Assembly: GCF_043290135.1 (NCBI RefSeq)
Contig: NC_134702.1
Coordinates: 197,130,491 to 197,194,490 of the forward strand
DNA from: Rhipicephalus microplus
Lineage: Eukaryota > Arthropoda > Arachnida > Ixodida > Ixodidae
Reading direction: 5' to 3'
Length of the DNA stretch: 64,000 nt
In this document: positions 1-9,345 of the stretch, one piece after another
Layout of the letters: each line of letters starts with the position of its first letter
How positions within the stretch are numbered: the stretch's first letter is position 1
Translations under genes and position numbers: made by a program
Notes under the pieces: generated by a model
What the model was told of the DNA's origin: nothing
Seen by the model: the letters and a program-made list of their open reading frames with translations, nothing else
Database searches by the model: none

Positions 1-1474
1 ACAAACTCTGGGTAGCTTCTTCAAGCACCCTTGCAGGATGCCTGCCTACTACGCATTTAATTATCGTGTAGTTGGCAAGCATTCACTATATGACCCTTCG
101 TCATTCTTCGAAATGTCGTACCCCCCGCACATTGGCAAGGAACTTGTGCAATTTTTTATGCGGTGGCTTACGAAGACGATGAAGCATGGTAGAAGCTTTT
201 CTAATCCCTACAATTTCCCGCAGTGGTCAATCGCCACAGCCTATAAGTAAACAAGATCAAGCTTTTCTAAGGGGTTGAAGCATTCGAAGACACACTCATT
301 GAGCAATACGCACTATGTTACAACTGGTTGCTTCTTTGCTGGTCTGAAAAGTTTTATTACTTATATTAATGCGATTACCTTCCCAATATCAAGTCTGCCT
401 AAGGCCTGGTTGCTAAGGAGTTCTAAGCACCTGCGTGCCCAATTTTCTTTTTTTTTATACAAAGAAAACAACCGCGTTCGAATCCCACTGCGTGCTGGGT
501 TTATTTTATCAATTGAGTTTGTTTCTTTTATTTTGTGCGATAGTGGTTACGGACACCACAGGTGGCTGTGGGCAACTACGGCTCTCATGCGATCCGGGTC
601 GAGATGTCATAACAGCTATCGGTGTTGTTGTTGTGAGTGGTTCATGAGGAAAAGGAAGAAGGCACCTAATTTCTGTCTGCCTAATGGTTACACGGCGCAG
701 TGCCTATCGGTGCAAAAATGCGGCGCACAAGGTCGTCCTGCTTACTTGCTTTGATGAGGCGAAATCCTTTCAACGCAGAGCATGTGTTGCCTTGTGTTTC
801 CACATAGTACTGACAAAATCTGTTTTCTCAATTTTTGGTCGTGGTTATCACGAGAAAAAGCAAGCATTTATGCGCACACGCACACACAATCGTTTTTTTT
901 ACTTTTTGTTAGCGCACAGCTCCCTAGAAGTGGGTAAAGGAGTACCTAAATCTGGAGAAGGGCAGCTTGTCTTTCTGTTTATTAACCACGAAAATGCGCG
1001 ACGAAGACAAGGTGAACGACGACAAATAGGATGTTCAGCACACATTGTTTACAGACGGGAAGATCAGAGCTGCCACGGAAATTCTACTCTTCCACTTTGC
1101 TTCAGCTCTGAGCGAGTTGTGTTATTGTTTCTTTTTATTTTTTTCGTTGGCTCAAACACTCGAACTTTATGGGTTAAAGATTTTTCTGGCGCACACCCTA
1201 GAGAGCTAACTCTGTAGAAAAATGCTTAAGATTCCCAACGCTAGTTGTAGCGTACTGCAGAGCATTAGTTTTCACCTACAATACGAAGCTGCAGAAAAAT
1301 AACTAGCACAATTGTTACCAAAAGGTGCCAAAATTTAAAAAAAACGCGTATTTGAAGTTCTGCAACGCACTCTGATAGTCGGGCTTTATGTTTGACCAAG
1401 CGTCCAGTAAATAGATGAAGAGTTCTCGAATTGTGTGTCTTGTTATCAATAAATGTGTAACTAATAACCATTGA
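1..1474. other. No recognisable gene, intergenic
   Basis: Several short open frames occur here on the plus strand, the longest about 177 codons. None resembles a family I recognise, and they overlap one another in different frames. There is no clear splice-bounded exon. I treat the stretch as unannotated intergenic DNA. Confidence 0.5.

Positions 1475-1526
<52 letters not shown>
1475..1526. repeat. (TA)n microsatellite
   Basis: Uninterrupted TA dinucleotide tract of about 26 repeats. It directly abuts the left end of the palindrome at 1522-1686, whose outermost bases merge with the tract. Confidence 0.95.
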
Positions 1527-1528
<2 letters not shown>

Positions 1529-1686
1529 AAATAACTTGCAGATAGGACATAAGAAAAGGATAGTATTTACTAACGTTTCGGCCGTGGCACGGCCTTCGTC
1601 AGACTCTGACGAAGGCCGTGCCACGGCCGAAACGTTAGTAAATACTATCCTTTTCTTATGTGCTATCTGCAAGTTATTTCAATATA
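1522..1686. repeat. 165-bp near-perfect palindrome (foldback element)
   Basis: The two arms, of about 81 bases each, are reverse complements around a centre at 1604, with a 3-base spacer between GTCAG and CTGAC. I find a single arm mismatch (in GATAGGACATAAG versus GATAGCACATAAG). The arm contains GACGAAGGCC and CCGAAACGTT, motifs I associate with short interspersed palindromic repeats found next to TA microsatellites in several invertebrates. Because of the symmetry both strands can be read as near-identical peptides, which are artefacts. The flanks are (TA)n on the left and another (TA)n at 1725 on the right. Confidence 0.9.
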
Positions 1687-1724
1687 GAAAATACCCGGAC
1701 CTGTCGTGCCTTCCCTTCAAGTTC

Positions 1725-1747
1725 TATATATATATATATATATATAT
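1725..1747. repeat. (TA)n microsatellite
   Basis: Short TA tract between the palindrome and the first tRNA-bearing repeat fragment. Confidence 0.9.
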
Positions 1748-1892
1748 GAGATATAACAGACAGTAATGCCAAGGAATGTACAGGGGAAGTTATTAAAACC
1801 AATGGAATGTAAATAGGAAGAAAGAAAAGTGGATGAAAAAATTACCAACTGTGAGCAGGAATCGAACCTACGACCTTCGAATTACGCGGTTG
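1748..1892 (-). repeat. Partial tRNA-bearing repeat, inverted arm
   Basis: This is the 3' half of the tRNA-bearing repeat in minus orientation: the tRNA 3' half with the box-B-like GGTTCGATTCC, then the tail. It is an inverted copy of roughly 2098-2240 with only scattered differences. Together with the plus-strand unit that follows it forms inverted terminal arms of about 140 bp around a core of about 200 bp. Confidence 0.8.
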
Positions 1893-2291
1893 TATAAGAG
1901 GGACAATTAATCAGCTGCCCGCTCATAATAAGTTCACGTGCTACGTGGCGCCAAACATGCGCATAAGAGTGTTTCACACTCGTTGTTTGGCTTATAGATG
2001 GCGCTGACTGTCACTTCTACTTCTAAATTCACAGATAAACCCAAAAAAGTGGATGGAGGGAGGGCCGCTGTGATAGCTCAGTGGTTAGAGCATCGAACGC
2101 GTAATTCGAAGGTCGTAGGTTCGATTCCTGCTCACAGTTGGTAATTTTTTCATCCACTTTTCTTTCTTCCTATTTACATTCCATTGGTTTTAATAACTTC
2201 CCCTGTACATTCCTTGGCATTACTGTCTGTTATATCTCATTAATATTGTGTTAAAAACACGGAAAAACGAGCCCTTAGGTATACACTTCTT
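1893..2291 (+). repeat. tRNA-bearing interspersed repeat, plus-strand unit
   Basis: A repeat unit of about 400 bp containing a tRNA-like segment at 2068-2138. The box A equivalent is TAGCTCAGTGGTTAGAGC and box B is GGTTCGATTCC. The terminal stem GCTGTGA/TCACAGT can pair (one G-T pair), and the anticodon arm TCGAA/TTCGA pairs. Position 33 of the anticodon loop is G rather than T, so a working tRNA is unlikely. The tRNA part sits in the middle of the unit, with about 175 bp of unrelated sequence before it and about 150 bp after. Four further copies lie in opposite orientation at 7557-9345. Confidence 0.8.
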
Positions 2292-2296
2292 TCCCT

Positions 2297-2362
<66 letters not shown>
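2292..2362. repeat. (TA)n microsatellite at gypsy insertion site
   Basis: TA tract of about 35 repeats. The left LTR of the gypsy element starts within or directly after it, and another TA tract follows the right LTR at 7503-7556, so the element inserted into a TA array. Confidence 0.95.
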
Positions 2363-2364
<2 letters not shown>

Positions 2365-2505
2365 TAAAGAAGAGGAAGTACTCCGGCGCAGAGGCAGCAG
2401 CATCGAGTGTGCAGTAGCGGCTCGAGCTCGGAAATTGCGGCTGGTGCATCGCCTTCCAAGCCTTCCAAGCATCAACCCTTCTGCTTAATAAATCTCCTTT
2501 ATAAT
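2361..2505 (+). repeat. 5' LTR of gypsy element
   Basis: About 145 bp, identical base for base to 7359-7503. It contains the polyadenylation signal AATAAA near its end (TTAATAAATCTCC). Exact edges are uncertain by a few bases because the flanks are TA repeats. Confidence 0.92.
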
Positions 2506-2584
2506 TGGTGGAGGTGCCGGGGACCGTCCCTTACACCTTCCCGCTACCATCCTGGAACTCCGTTCTCGACGGCTACCTTCTGCT

Positions 2585-3781
2585 ATGCCGGACGCCGATC
2601 AGCAGACGCTTCCATCTCTTCCGGCCACCTGTCCAGGCAGTGTTCCTCAGCGAGAGCCTCCAATCTTCAGTGGAACAGATGACAACGACGTTGAAGAGTG
2701 GCTCTCGACTTTCGAACGGGTGAGCGCTTTAAACAGATGGACGGACGCGGACAAGTTGACACGCGTTTCGTTCTATCTCACGGGTGTAGCCAGCCTTTGG
2801 CTTAGAAACCACCAGGCAGACGTCCGAACGTGGCCGCAATTTAAAACGTCGATTGTAGCAGTCTTCGATCGACCTGCCGTCCGAAAACTTCGTGCCGAGC
2901 AACGTTTACGCACACGCGCACAAGAAACGGGTGAAACCTTCACAAGTTACATAGAGGACGTCGTCGATTTGTGCAGACGCGTGAACGCCGAAATGACGGA
3001 AGCTGAAAAATGTAAGCACATCCTCAAAGGGATTGACGACGACGCTTTTCAAATGCTCTTGGCGAAAAGCCCGACCACTGTTAACGACGTAATTAGCCTC
3101 TGCCAAAGCTACGATGAATTGCGGAAGCAGCGAGCTCTGACAAGACGTCTTCCAGCGCACGATTTGGCATCGCTGTCTAGTGTGATCAGTGGTCATGACC
3201 ACGCGTCACTAATGGCCGAAATAAAAGCATTTGTCCGCGAAGAAGTTGCACGACAGCTTTCCTTGGTGCCTTTCACACCAGAAGCTACCACAACTTTACC
3301 ATCGTCTCTACGTGACGTCATTCAAGGAGAGGTCGCCGAGGCCTTACCAGCTGCTCGCGAGCCTAATCTTGTGGCTGCTCCTCTCACCTACGCCGCGGCT
3401 GCAGCCATGCCAACTCGCAAGGCGCCTGCGCCTCCGTTCTAGCCTCGCGCGAGCTATCCCCCAGCTCCAGTTCACTGGACCAGCACTAACACCGCCAACC
3501 CGTGGCGCACCCTCGATAATCGCCCGATATGTTACGCTTGTCGATACCCCGGACACGTCGCAAGGTATTGCCGCCGCCGGACGCCTATCACCAATGAAAA
3601 CCGCCGTGAGCCTTTCTTCCCGCTTGACTCCAACGCGCGATACGGTTCCTCCACTCCAACGCCAGCCCGCTACCAGGACGACCACCGCCCTCGGCCGGGA
3701 CGTCTTCGCTCGCCCTCTCCACGCCGCCGCTCGCCTTCTCCTATGCGTCGACGGCCCGCACCTAACGAGGAGGAAAACTAG
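2585..3781 (+). pseudogene. Gypsy Gag, interrupted by one in-frame TAG
   Basis: Capsid/nucleocapsid precursor. From ATG 2585 the frame runs 285 codons to TAG at 3440-3442, then stays open in the same frame to TAG at 3779-3781 (398 codon positions in all). The N-terminal part carries the retrotransposon Gag core (segments such as DVEEWLSTFERV and RVSFYLTGVASLWLRNH) that is shared with Gag of the minus-strand element. The CX2CX4HX4C zinc knuckle, beginning CYAC at codon 316, and the following Arg/Pro/Ser-rich tail lie after the stop. The broken product would therefore lack nucleic-acid binding. A single recent nonsense change is the simplest reading; programmed readthrough is possible but unsupported, since the related element lacks this stop. 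Confidence 0.85.
3772..3778 (+). promoter_or_regulatory. Candidate -1 frameshift heptamer at gag end
   Basis: GGAAAAC is read GAA-AAC in the gag frame directly before the gag stop. The pol frame (-1) is open from here through the protease. The related minus-strand element has the same heptamer in the same place (50376-50370). The heptamer is an imperfect match to the X-XXY-YYZ rule, so the function is inferred from position and conservation. Confidence 0.5.
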
Positions 3782-6700
3782 ACGACGCAGTTCCTGAGGC
3801 AAGAACTGCGCAAGTTTCGATTTGCCCAAGTCCTCATTTGTCACCTACCAATGTTATTGATGTGTTCGTCGAAAATATTCCTACTGTCGCTCTTGTAGAT
3901 ACCGGTGCAGCTGTTTCGGTTATAGATGCTGGATTTTGTCGCTCAATTCGTAAGGTTACGACGCCTTTCTCCGGATTATCGCTTCGCACAGCCAGTGCTC
4001 AACCTGTTCAACCGACCGCAGTATGTACAGCCCGCGTGACAATTCAGGACGTTCTGTATACGATAGAGTTCGTGGTTCTTTCATCATGCTCCCATAATAT
4101 TATTTTGGGATGGGACTTTTTGTCGCGTCATAACGCCGTAATCGACTGTGCTAAGGCTGAGGTCGAATTTTGCTCACTGGATGACCAAGCGTCCGCCGAC
4201 ACCCAGTTTGCCGCTAAACTTGTCGTTAGCGATGACACCTACATCCCTCCATGCTCCTTTGCGTTCGTGCCAGTTTCATGCAGCGCCATATCCAACGGCA
4301 CGGTCTTCTTCACACCATCTCCAATATTCGTCGCCCGAAGAGCCCTCCCCCTGCCTTTTGCTGCTCTCGATCTTGTAGAAGGGTCGACCACAATGCCAAT
4401 TTATAATCATGAGTCGTCGTCTTTATCCCTACTTTGTCACGAGTGCCTTGGCCACGTCGAGACAATCAGTTCTTCCAGAATTATATCCGTCTCCGATGAG
4501 GTGCCTTCTACCTCCGTCTGTGAACTGGCTGTCGTCTCAGCGCCTGACTCAACGTCGGCAAACATATTTCAACCATTCATCGCTGCAGATTTGACATCTT
4601 CGCAGCGTTCACAACTCCTCACCATTCTTGAAAGCTACCGCCACTCTTTCGACGTTGAACAAACATCTCTCGGCCGTGCCTTAGCAGTAGAACACCACAT
4701 CTACACTGGGTCCCACTCACCGTTGCGACAACGACCATATCGCGTGTCCGCTACAGAACGCCGCGTCATTGCTGACCAAGTAGACGACATGCTTCGCAGA
4801 GGCGTCATTCGACCTTCACAGAGCCCATGGGCGTCTCCGGTGGTTCTCGTCAAAAAGAAAGACGGTTCTATTCGTTTCTGTGTCGATTTCCGGCGATTGA
4901 ACAAGATCACGCTGAAGGATGTCTATCCACTACCGCGCATTGACGATGCTTTGGACAGTTTGCAGGGCGCCGAGTTCTTTTCCTCGTTAGACTTGCGGTC
5001 AGGCTACTGGCAGGTGCCTATGGCGGAGGCCGATCGCCCCAAAACCGCTTTTGTCACGCCAGACGGCTTATATGAATTCACCGTCATGCCCTTCGGACTG
5101 TGCAATGCACCTGCAACGTTCGAACGAATGATGGACAACATCCTGCGTGGACTAAAATGGAAGATATGCTTGTGTTACCTCGATGATATCGTGGTCTTCG
5201 CCCCTAACTTTGACACACACTTACGTCGCCTTCAGCACGTCCTTACTTGCTTAACTAACGCCGGTTTGCAATTAAACCTCAAAAAATGTCGATTTGCCAT
5301 GCGTCAACTGAACATTTTGGGCCACGTTGTTTCCAAGGAAGGCATCCTCCCGGATCCCGAGAAATTGCGAGCTGTTACGGCGTTTCCTAAACCTGCCACC
5401 ATCAAAGAACTTCGAAGTTTCATCGGCCTGTGTTCGTATTTCCGGCGATTCGTCCGAAACTTCGCGTCTATTATATCACCTCTCACGCAACTTCTCAGCA
5501 GCTGTAAAGACCTCTTATCGTGGTCCCCTGCCTGCGACGAGGCTTTCACCACCCTGCGACGGCTTCTTACGACGCCACCCATTCTACGCCATTTCGATCC
5601 TGAAGCTCCAACTGAAATCCACACCGACGCCAGTGGTGTAGGCCTGGGCGCTGTGCTCGCACAGCGTAAACCGGAACATGAAGAATACGTCGTGGCATAC
5701 GCTAGTCGCACACTTACCAAGGCTGAGAGCAACTACAGCGTCACAGAAAAGGAGTGCTTGGCCATTGTGTGGGCCCTTGGAAAGTTTCGCCCATATCTAT
5801 ATGGTCGTTCTTTTGACGTCGTGACCGACCACCACGCGCTGTGCTGGCTTTCAACGTTAAAAGACCCATCTGGCCGCCTCGCTCGCTGGGCGTTGAAAAT
5901 TCAAGATTACGACATACGCGTGGTTTATCGGTCAGGACGGAAGCATGCTGACGCCGACGCCCTTTCCCGTTCCCCCCTGTCCCAGAATGCCACAGCTGAC
6001 TCCGCTTGCGATTCCACATTGTCATCGCTTGACTTTGACACCATTGCTAGCGAACAACGCAATGACCCGTGGACTGCGTCTCTCCTCAATCATCTATCCG
6101 ACACTTCTGAACTCCCAAAGACGCGAACGCTTCGGCGCCAAGTTCCACACTTCTCGATACGTGACACGCTTCTCTATCGACGTAACTACGCACCAGAGGG
6201 ACGCAAGTGGCTGCTCGTCGTTCCACGAACCCTGAGGTCGCAGATTTGTTCCTCTTTTCACGCTGACCCACAATGTGGCCACGCAGGAGTCTTCAAGACC
6301 TACGAAAGGCTTAGACATCGCTACTACTGGCGTGGCATGTATACCTTTGTCCGCATCTTCGTCCGCTCTTGTGCCGAATGTCAGCGCCGAAAATCTCCAC
6401 CACACGCCTCCGCCGGTGAACTGCAGCCTTTACCATGCCCTTCCCGACCCTTCGAACGGGTTGGAATAGATATTTATGGGCCACTTCCATTGACTCCGAC
6501 TGGCAACAGGTGGATAATAGTTGCTATCGACCACCTAACGCGCTATGCCGAGACCGCTGCTCTTAAAACGGCTACAGCACAGGAGGTTGCCACTTTCCTA
6601 CTGCGTCATTTTGTGTTGCGTCATGGAGGCCCTCAAGAACTCCTCAGTGACCGCGGCCGCGCCTTCTTGTCCGAGGTCATTGAAAAATTGCTCGCTGAGT

Positions 6701-7323
6701 GTGCTATTGTACATCGCACATGTACCGCTTACCACCCACAAACCAATGGGGCTACCGAGCGCTTTAATCGTACTCTCGGTGACATGCTATCTATGTACGT
6801 GACGCCTGACCACTCTAATTGGGACTTAGTTCTCCCATTCATTACATACGCCTATAATACGGCAACGCAAGCGACAACAGGCTTCTCCCCTTTTTACCTC
6901 CTCTACGGCCGTCACCCCTCCCACACCATTGACACCATTTTGCCCTATCGACCAGACGCGTCCGAGTGCCTACCGATCTTGGACGCCGCCAGACACGCAG
7001 AAGAATGCCGCCAGTTAGCTCGTCGCTTTACCTGCGATGACCAAAACAGGCAAAAAGCAATTCATGATGCCCAGACCTCAACTCCCGTTTTTCTTCCGGG
7101 TTCTCTTGTATGGCTGTCAGTGCCGCATCGCACACCTGGGCTCTCATCCAAACTTCTGCCGAAGTACGATGGGCCATATCGTATTGTCGAACAAACTTCG
7201 CCGGTAAACTACCTCATTGAGCCTCTTACGCCACCATCAGACTTGCGACGTCGCAACCGCGAGGTTGTACACGTCCAGAGGCTCAAGCAGTACCACGGTT
7301 CAACGCCGCCTGCACAGGACTAA
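3772..7323 (+). CDS. Gypsy Pol: protease, reverse transcriptase, RNase H, integrase
   Basis: Uninterrupted Pol frame, in -1 relation to gag. Numbering from codon 3838 as residue 1: the aspartic protease motif DTGA starts at 21. The RT palm runs from [10 protein letters not shown] to the catalytic YLDD at 447-450. The RNase H motif TDASG has its first Asp at 597. The integrase zinc finger HX6HX29CX2C uses H808, H815, C845 and C848. The integrase catalytic triad is D878, D938 and E974, with the canonical 35 residues between the last two. A basic C-terminal domain follows. All catalytic residues are present, so the enzyme set looks functional. There is no in-frame ATG near the protease start; expression is probably as Gag-Pol by frameshift. 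The stop lies 35 bp before the 3' LTR. Confidence 0.95.
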   Translation, partial: GKLDDAVPEARTAQVSICPSPHLSPTNVIDVFVENIPTVALVDTGAAVSVIDAGFCRSIRKVTTPFSGLSLRTASAQPVQPTAVCTARVTIQDVLYTIEFVVLSSCSHNIILGWDFLSRHNAVIDCAKAEVEFCSLDDQASADTQFAAKLVVSDDTYIPPCSFAFVPVSCSAISNGTVFFTPSPIFVARRALPLPFAALDLVEGSTTMPIYNHESSSLSLLCHECLGHVETISSSRIISVSDEVPSTSVCELAVVSAPDSTSANIFQPFIAADLTSSQRSQLLTILESYRHSFDVEQTSLGRALAVEHHIYTGSHSPLRQRPYRVSATERRVIADQVDDMLRRGVIRPSQSPWASPVVLVKKKDGSIRFCVDFRRLNKITLKDVYPLPRIDDALDSLQGAEFFSSLDLRSGYWQVPMAEADRPKTAFVTPDGLYEFTVMPFGLCNAPATFERMMDNILRGLKWKICLCYLDDIVVFAPNFDTHLRRLQHVLTCLTNAGLQLNLKKCRFAMRQLNILGHVVSKEGILPDPEKLRAVTAFPKPATIKELRSFIGLCSYFRRFVRNFASIISPLTQLLSSCKDLLSWSPACDEAFTTLRRLLTTPPILRHFDPEAPTEIHTDASGVGLGAVLAQRKPEHEEYVVAYASRTLTKAESNYSVTEKECLAIVWALGKFRPYLYGRSFDVVTDHHALCWLSTLKDPSGRLARWALKIQDYDIRVVYRSGRKHADADALSRSPLSQNATADSACDSTLSSLDFDTIASEQRNDPWTASLLNHLSDTSELPKTRTLRRQVPHFSIRDTLLYRRNYAPEGRKWLLVVPRTLRSQICSSFHADPQCGHAGVFKTYERLRHRYYWRGMYTFVRIFVRSCAECQRRKSPPHASAGELQPLPCPSRPFERVGIDIYGPLPLTPTGNRWIIVAIDHLTRYAETAALKTATAQEVATFLLRHFVLRHGGPQELLSDRGRAFLSEVIEKLLAECAIVHRTCTAYHPQTNGATERFNRTLGDMLSMYVTPDHSNWDLVLPFITYAYNTATQATTGFSPFYLLYGRHPSHTIDTILPYRPDASECLPILDAARHAEECRQLARRFTCDDQNRQKAIHDAQTSTPVFLPGSLVWLSVPHRTPGLSSKLLPKYDGPYRIVEQTSPVNYLIEPLTPPSDLRRRNREVVHVQRLKQYHGSTPPAQD

Positions 7324-7358
7324 GTCGCCAGGATGGCTCCTTTTTTCTCCGGGGGGCC

Positions 7359-7503
7359 ATTCTAAAGAAGAGGAAGTACTCCGGCGCAGAGGCAGCAGCA
7401 TCGAGTGTGCAGTAGCGGCTCGAGCTCGGAAATTGCGGCTGGTGCATCGCCTTCCAAGCCTTCCAAGCATCAACCCTTCTGCTTAATAAATCTCCTTTAT
7501 AAT
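7359..7503 (+). repeat. 3' LTR of gypsy element
   Basis: Identical to the 5' LTR. It is preceded by the G-rich stretch GGGGGGCC at 7351-7358, the likely polypurine primer, and followed directly by TA-rich sequence. Confidence 0.92.
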
Positions 7504-7516
7504 ATATATATTTATA

Positions 7517-7556
<40 letters not shown>
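7503..7556. repeat. (TA)n microsatellite, right side of gypsy insertion
   Basis: Slightly interrupted TA tract between the gypsy 3' LTR and the first minus-strand tRNA-bearing unit. Confidence 0.9.
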
Positions 7557-7559
<3 letters not shown>

Positions 7560-8008
7560 GAAAGAAGTGTATACCCAAGGGCTCCTTTTTCCATGTTTTA
7601 ACACAATATTAATCAGATCTAACAGACAGTAGTGCCAAGGAATGTACAGGGGAAGGTATTAGAACCAATGAAGTGTAAATAAGAAGAAAGAAAAGTGGAT
7701 GAAAAAATAACCAGCCGTGAGCAGGAATCGAACCTACGACCTTCGAATAACGCGTTAGATGCTCTAACCACTGAGCTACCACAGCGCCCTACCCTCCATC
7801 CACTTTTTTGGGTTTATATGTGAATTTAGAAGTAGGAGTGACAGTCAGCGCCATCTATAAGCCAAGCGAAGAGTGTGAAAACACTCTTTTATGCGCATGT
7901 TTGGCGTCACGTAGCACGTGAACTTTATTATGAGCGGGCAGCTGATTAATAGTCTCTCGTATACAACCTAAACACACCAAGTCTGCCAGTACGAAACCCT
8001 CGTTCAAT
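7557..8008 (-). repeat. tRNA-bearing repeat unit A
   Basis: First of four head-to-tail minus-strand units. The tRNA-like part is at 7785-7714, with TAGCTCAGTGGTTAGAGC and GGTTCGATTCC promoter boxes and a pairable terminal stem (GCTGTGG/TCACGGC). Before the gypsy insertion this unit and the plus unit at 1893-2291 would have formed an inverted pair around the TA tract. Confidence 0.8.
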
Positions 8009-8448
8009 GAAATAAGGGAAAGAAGTGTATACCCAAAGGCTCATTTTTCCGTGTTTTAACACACTAATAATGAGATCTAACAGACAGTAATGCCAAGTAA
8101 TGTAAGGGGAAGTTATTAGAACCGACGGAATGTAAATAAAAAGAAAAAGAAGGGGATGAATAAATAAACAGCCGTGAGCAGAAATCGAACCTACCACCTT
8201 CGAATAACACGTTCGACGCTCTAACCACTGAGCTACCACTGCAGCCTTCCCTCCACCCACTTTTTTGGGTTTATATGTGAATTTAGAAGTAGGAGTGACA
8301 GTCAGCGCCATCTATAAGCCAAGCGACGAGTGTGAAAACAATCTTTCTTGCGCATGTTTGGTGTCACGTAGCACGTGAACTTTATTATGAGCGGGCCGCT
8401 GAATAATAGTCCCTCATATACAGCCCACTGATAATAAAGTTCACGTGC

Positions 8449-8450
<2 letters not shown>
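8009..8450 (-). repeat. tRNA-bearing repeat unit B
   Basis: Second unit, closely similar to unit A over its length. The tRNA-like part is at 8242-8171. The unit starts with the same AAGGGAAAGAAGTGTATACC as unit A. It ends near 8420, where a short inverted fragment (TAAAGTTCACGTGCTA) leads into the microsatellite. Confidence 0.8.

Positions 8451-8517
<67 letters not shown>
8451..8517. repeat. (TA)n(GA)n compound microsatellite
   Basis: A TA tract followed by about 11 GA repeats, separating units B and C of the tRNA-bearing array. Confidence 0.95.
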
Positions 8518-8945
8518 AACTGGTGTATACTTAAGGGATTGTTTTGTTATAATATTGAGATCTATCAGACAATAATGCCAAGGAAACTATTAGGGAAGTT
8601 ATTAGGCCAATTCTAATGTAAATGTGAAGAAATAAAAGTGAGTGAAAAGATAACTTGCTGTGGGCAGGATCCAAACCTGCGATCTTCGAATAACGTGTTC
8701 GATGCTCTACCACTGAGCTACCATGGCGGCTATTCTCCAAGCCACTTTATTTGGTTTATATGTGATTTTGAGCGAGGGAGTGTCAGTCAGCGCCATCTGT
8801 AGCCATGGCGGCGAGTGTGGCACACTCTTTATCAGCCTGTACGGCGTGACGTAGCACGCGAACCTATTAAGAACTGGCAGCTGACCAATTTTCCCTCGTA
8901 TACAAGCTAAGGCACGAAGTCTGCCAATACGAGGCCCTCGTTAGT
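8518..8945 (-). repeat. tRNA-bearing repeat unit C
   Basis: Third unit, more diverged from A and B and closest to unit D. The tRNA-like part is at about 8729-8655 and retains TAGCTCAGTGGTAGAGC; box B is degraded (GGTTTGGATCC). Confidence 0.75.
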
Positions 8946-9345
8946 GAATACGAGAAACAAGCGTACACTTACGGGCTTGTTTTTCTGGGTTTTGACACAA
9001 TATTATTTAGACCTACCAAGGAAAGTATAGGGGAAGTTATTAGAGCGAATTCTAATGTATTTGCGAAGAAAGAAAAGTGGGTGAAAAGGTAAGTTGACTT
9101 GGGCAGGAACAGAATCTGCGGCCTTCGAATAACACGTTCGATGCTCTACCACTGAGCTACCACGGCGGCTATCCTCCAAGCCACTTTATTTGGTTCATAT
9201 GTGAATTTGAGCGCGGGAGTGTCAGTCAGCACCATCTGCAGCCATGGCGGCGAGTATGGCACACTCTTTATGAGCCTGTAAGGCGTCACGCAGCACGCGA
9301 ACTTATTGCGAGCTGGCAGCAGGAACACACTGTCATCCATCATTG
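8946..9345 (-). repeat. tRNA-bearing repeat unit D
   Basis: Fourth unit. The tRNA-like part is at about 9169-9092, with an intact box A equivalent and a degraded box B (AGATTCTGTTCC). It shares with unit C several changes absent from A and B, so the array grew from at least two subfamilies or by duplication of a diverged pair. Confidence 0.75.

Larger units (their letters stand above)
2361..7503 (+). mobile_element. Ty3/gypsy LTR retrotransposon, young copy
   Basis: Complete element: 5' LTR (2361-2505), a possible primer-binding region starting TGGTGGAGG directly after the LTR, gag, pol (protease, RT, RNase H, integrase), a G-rich polypurine-like stretch at 7351-7356, and the 3' LTR (7359-7503). 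The LTRs are identical over about 145 bp, so the insertion is recent. There is no env frame after pol. The gag frame is interrupted by a single TAG, while pol is open throughout. The target is a TA array, so the target duplication cannot be read. LTR termini lack canonical TG...CA. Gag and Pol are clearly related to the minus-strand element at 46578-51862. Confidence 0.95.

Noticed and set aside
1265..1766. Near-identical peptides on opposite strands around 1.5 kb
   Set aside because: A consequence of the palindrome and TA tracts, not genes.
2068..2138. Functional tRNA gene
   Set aside because: It has box A and box B, but position 33 is not T, copies diverge strongly, and it lies inside a repeat unit. 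Treated as tRNA-derived.
7946..8311. Minus-strand frame containing VVAQWLERR-type peptide
   Set aside because: This peptide is a translation of the tRNA-like promoter region of the repeat, a well-known artefact.
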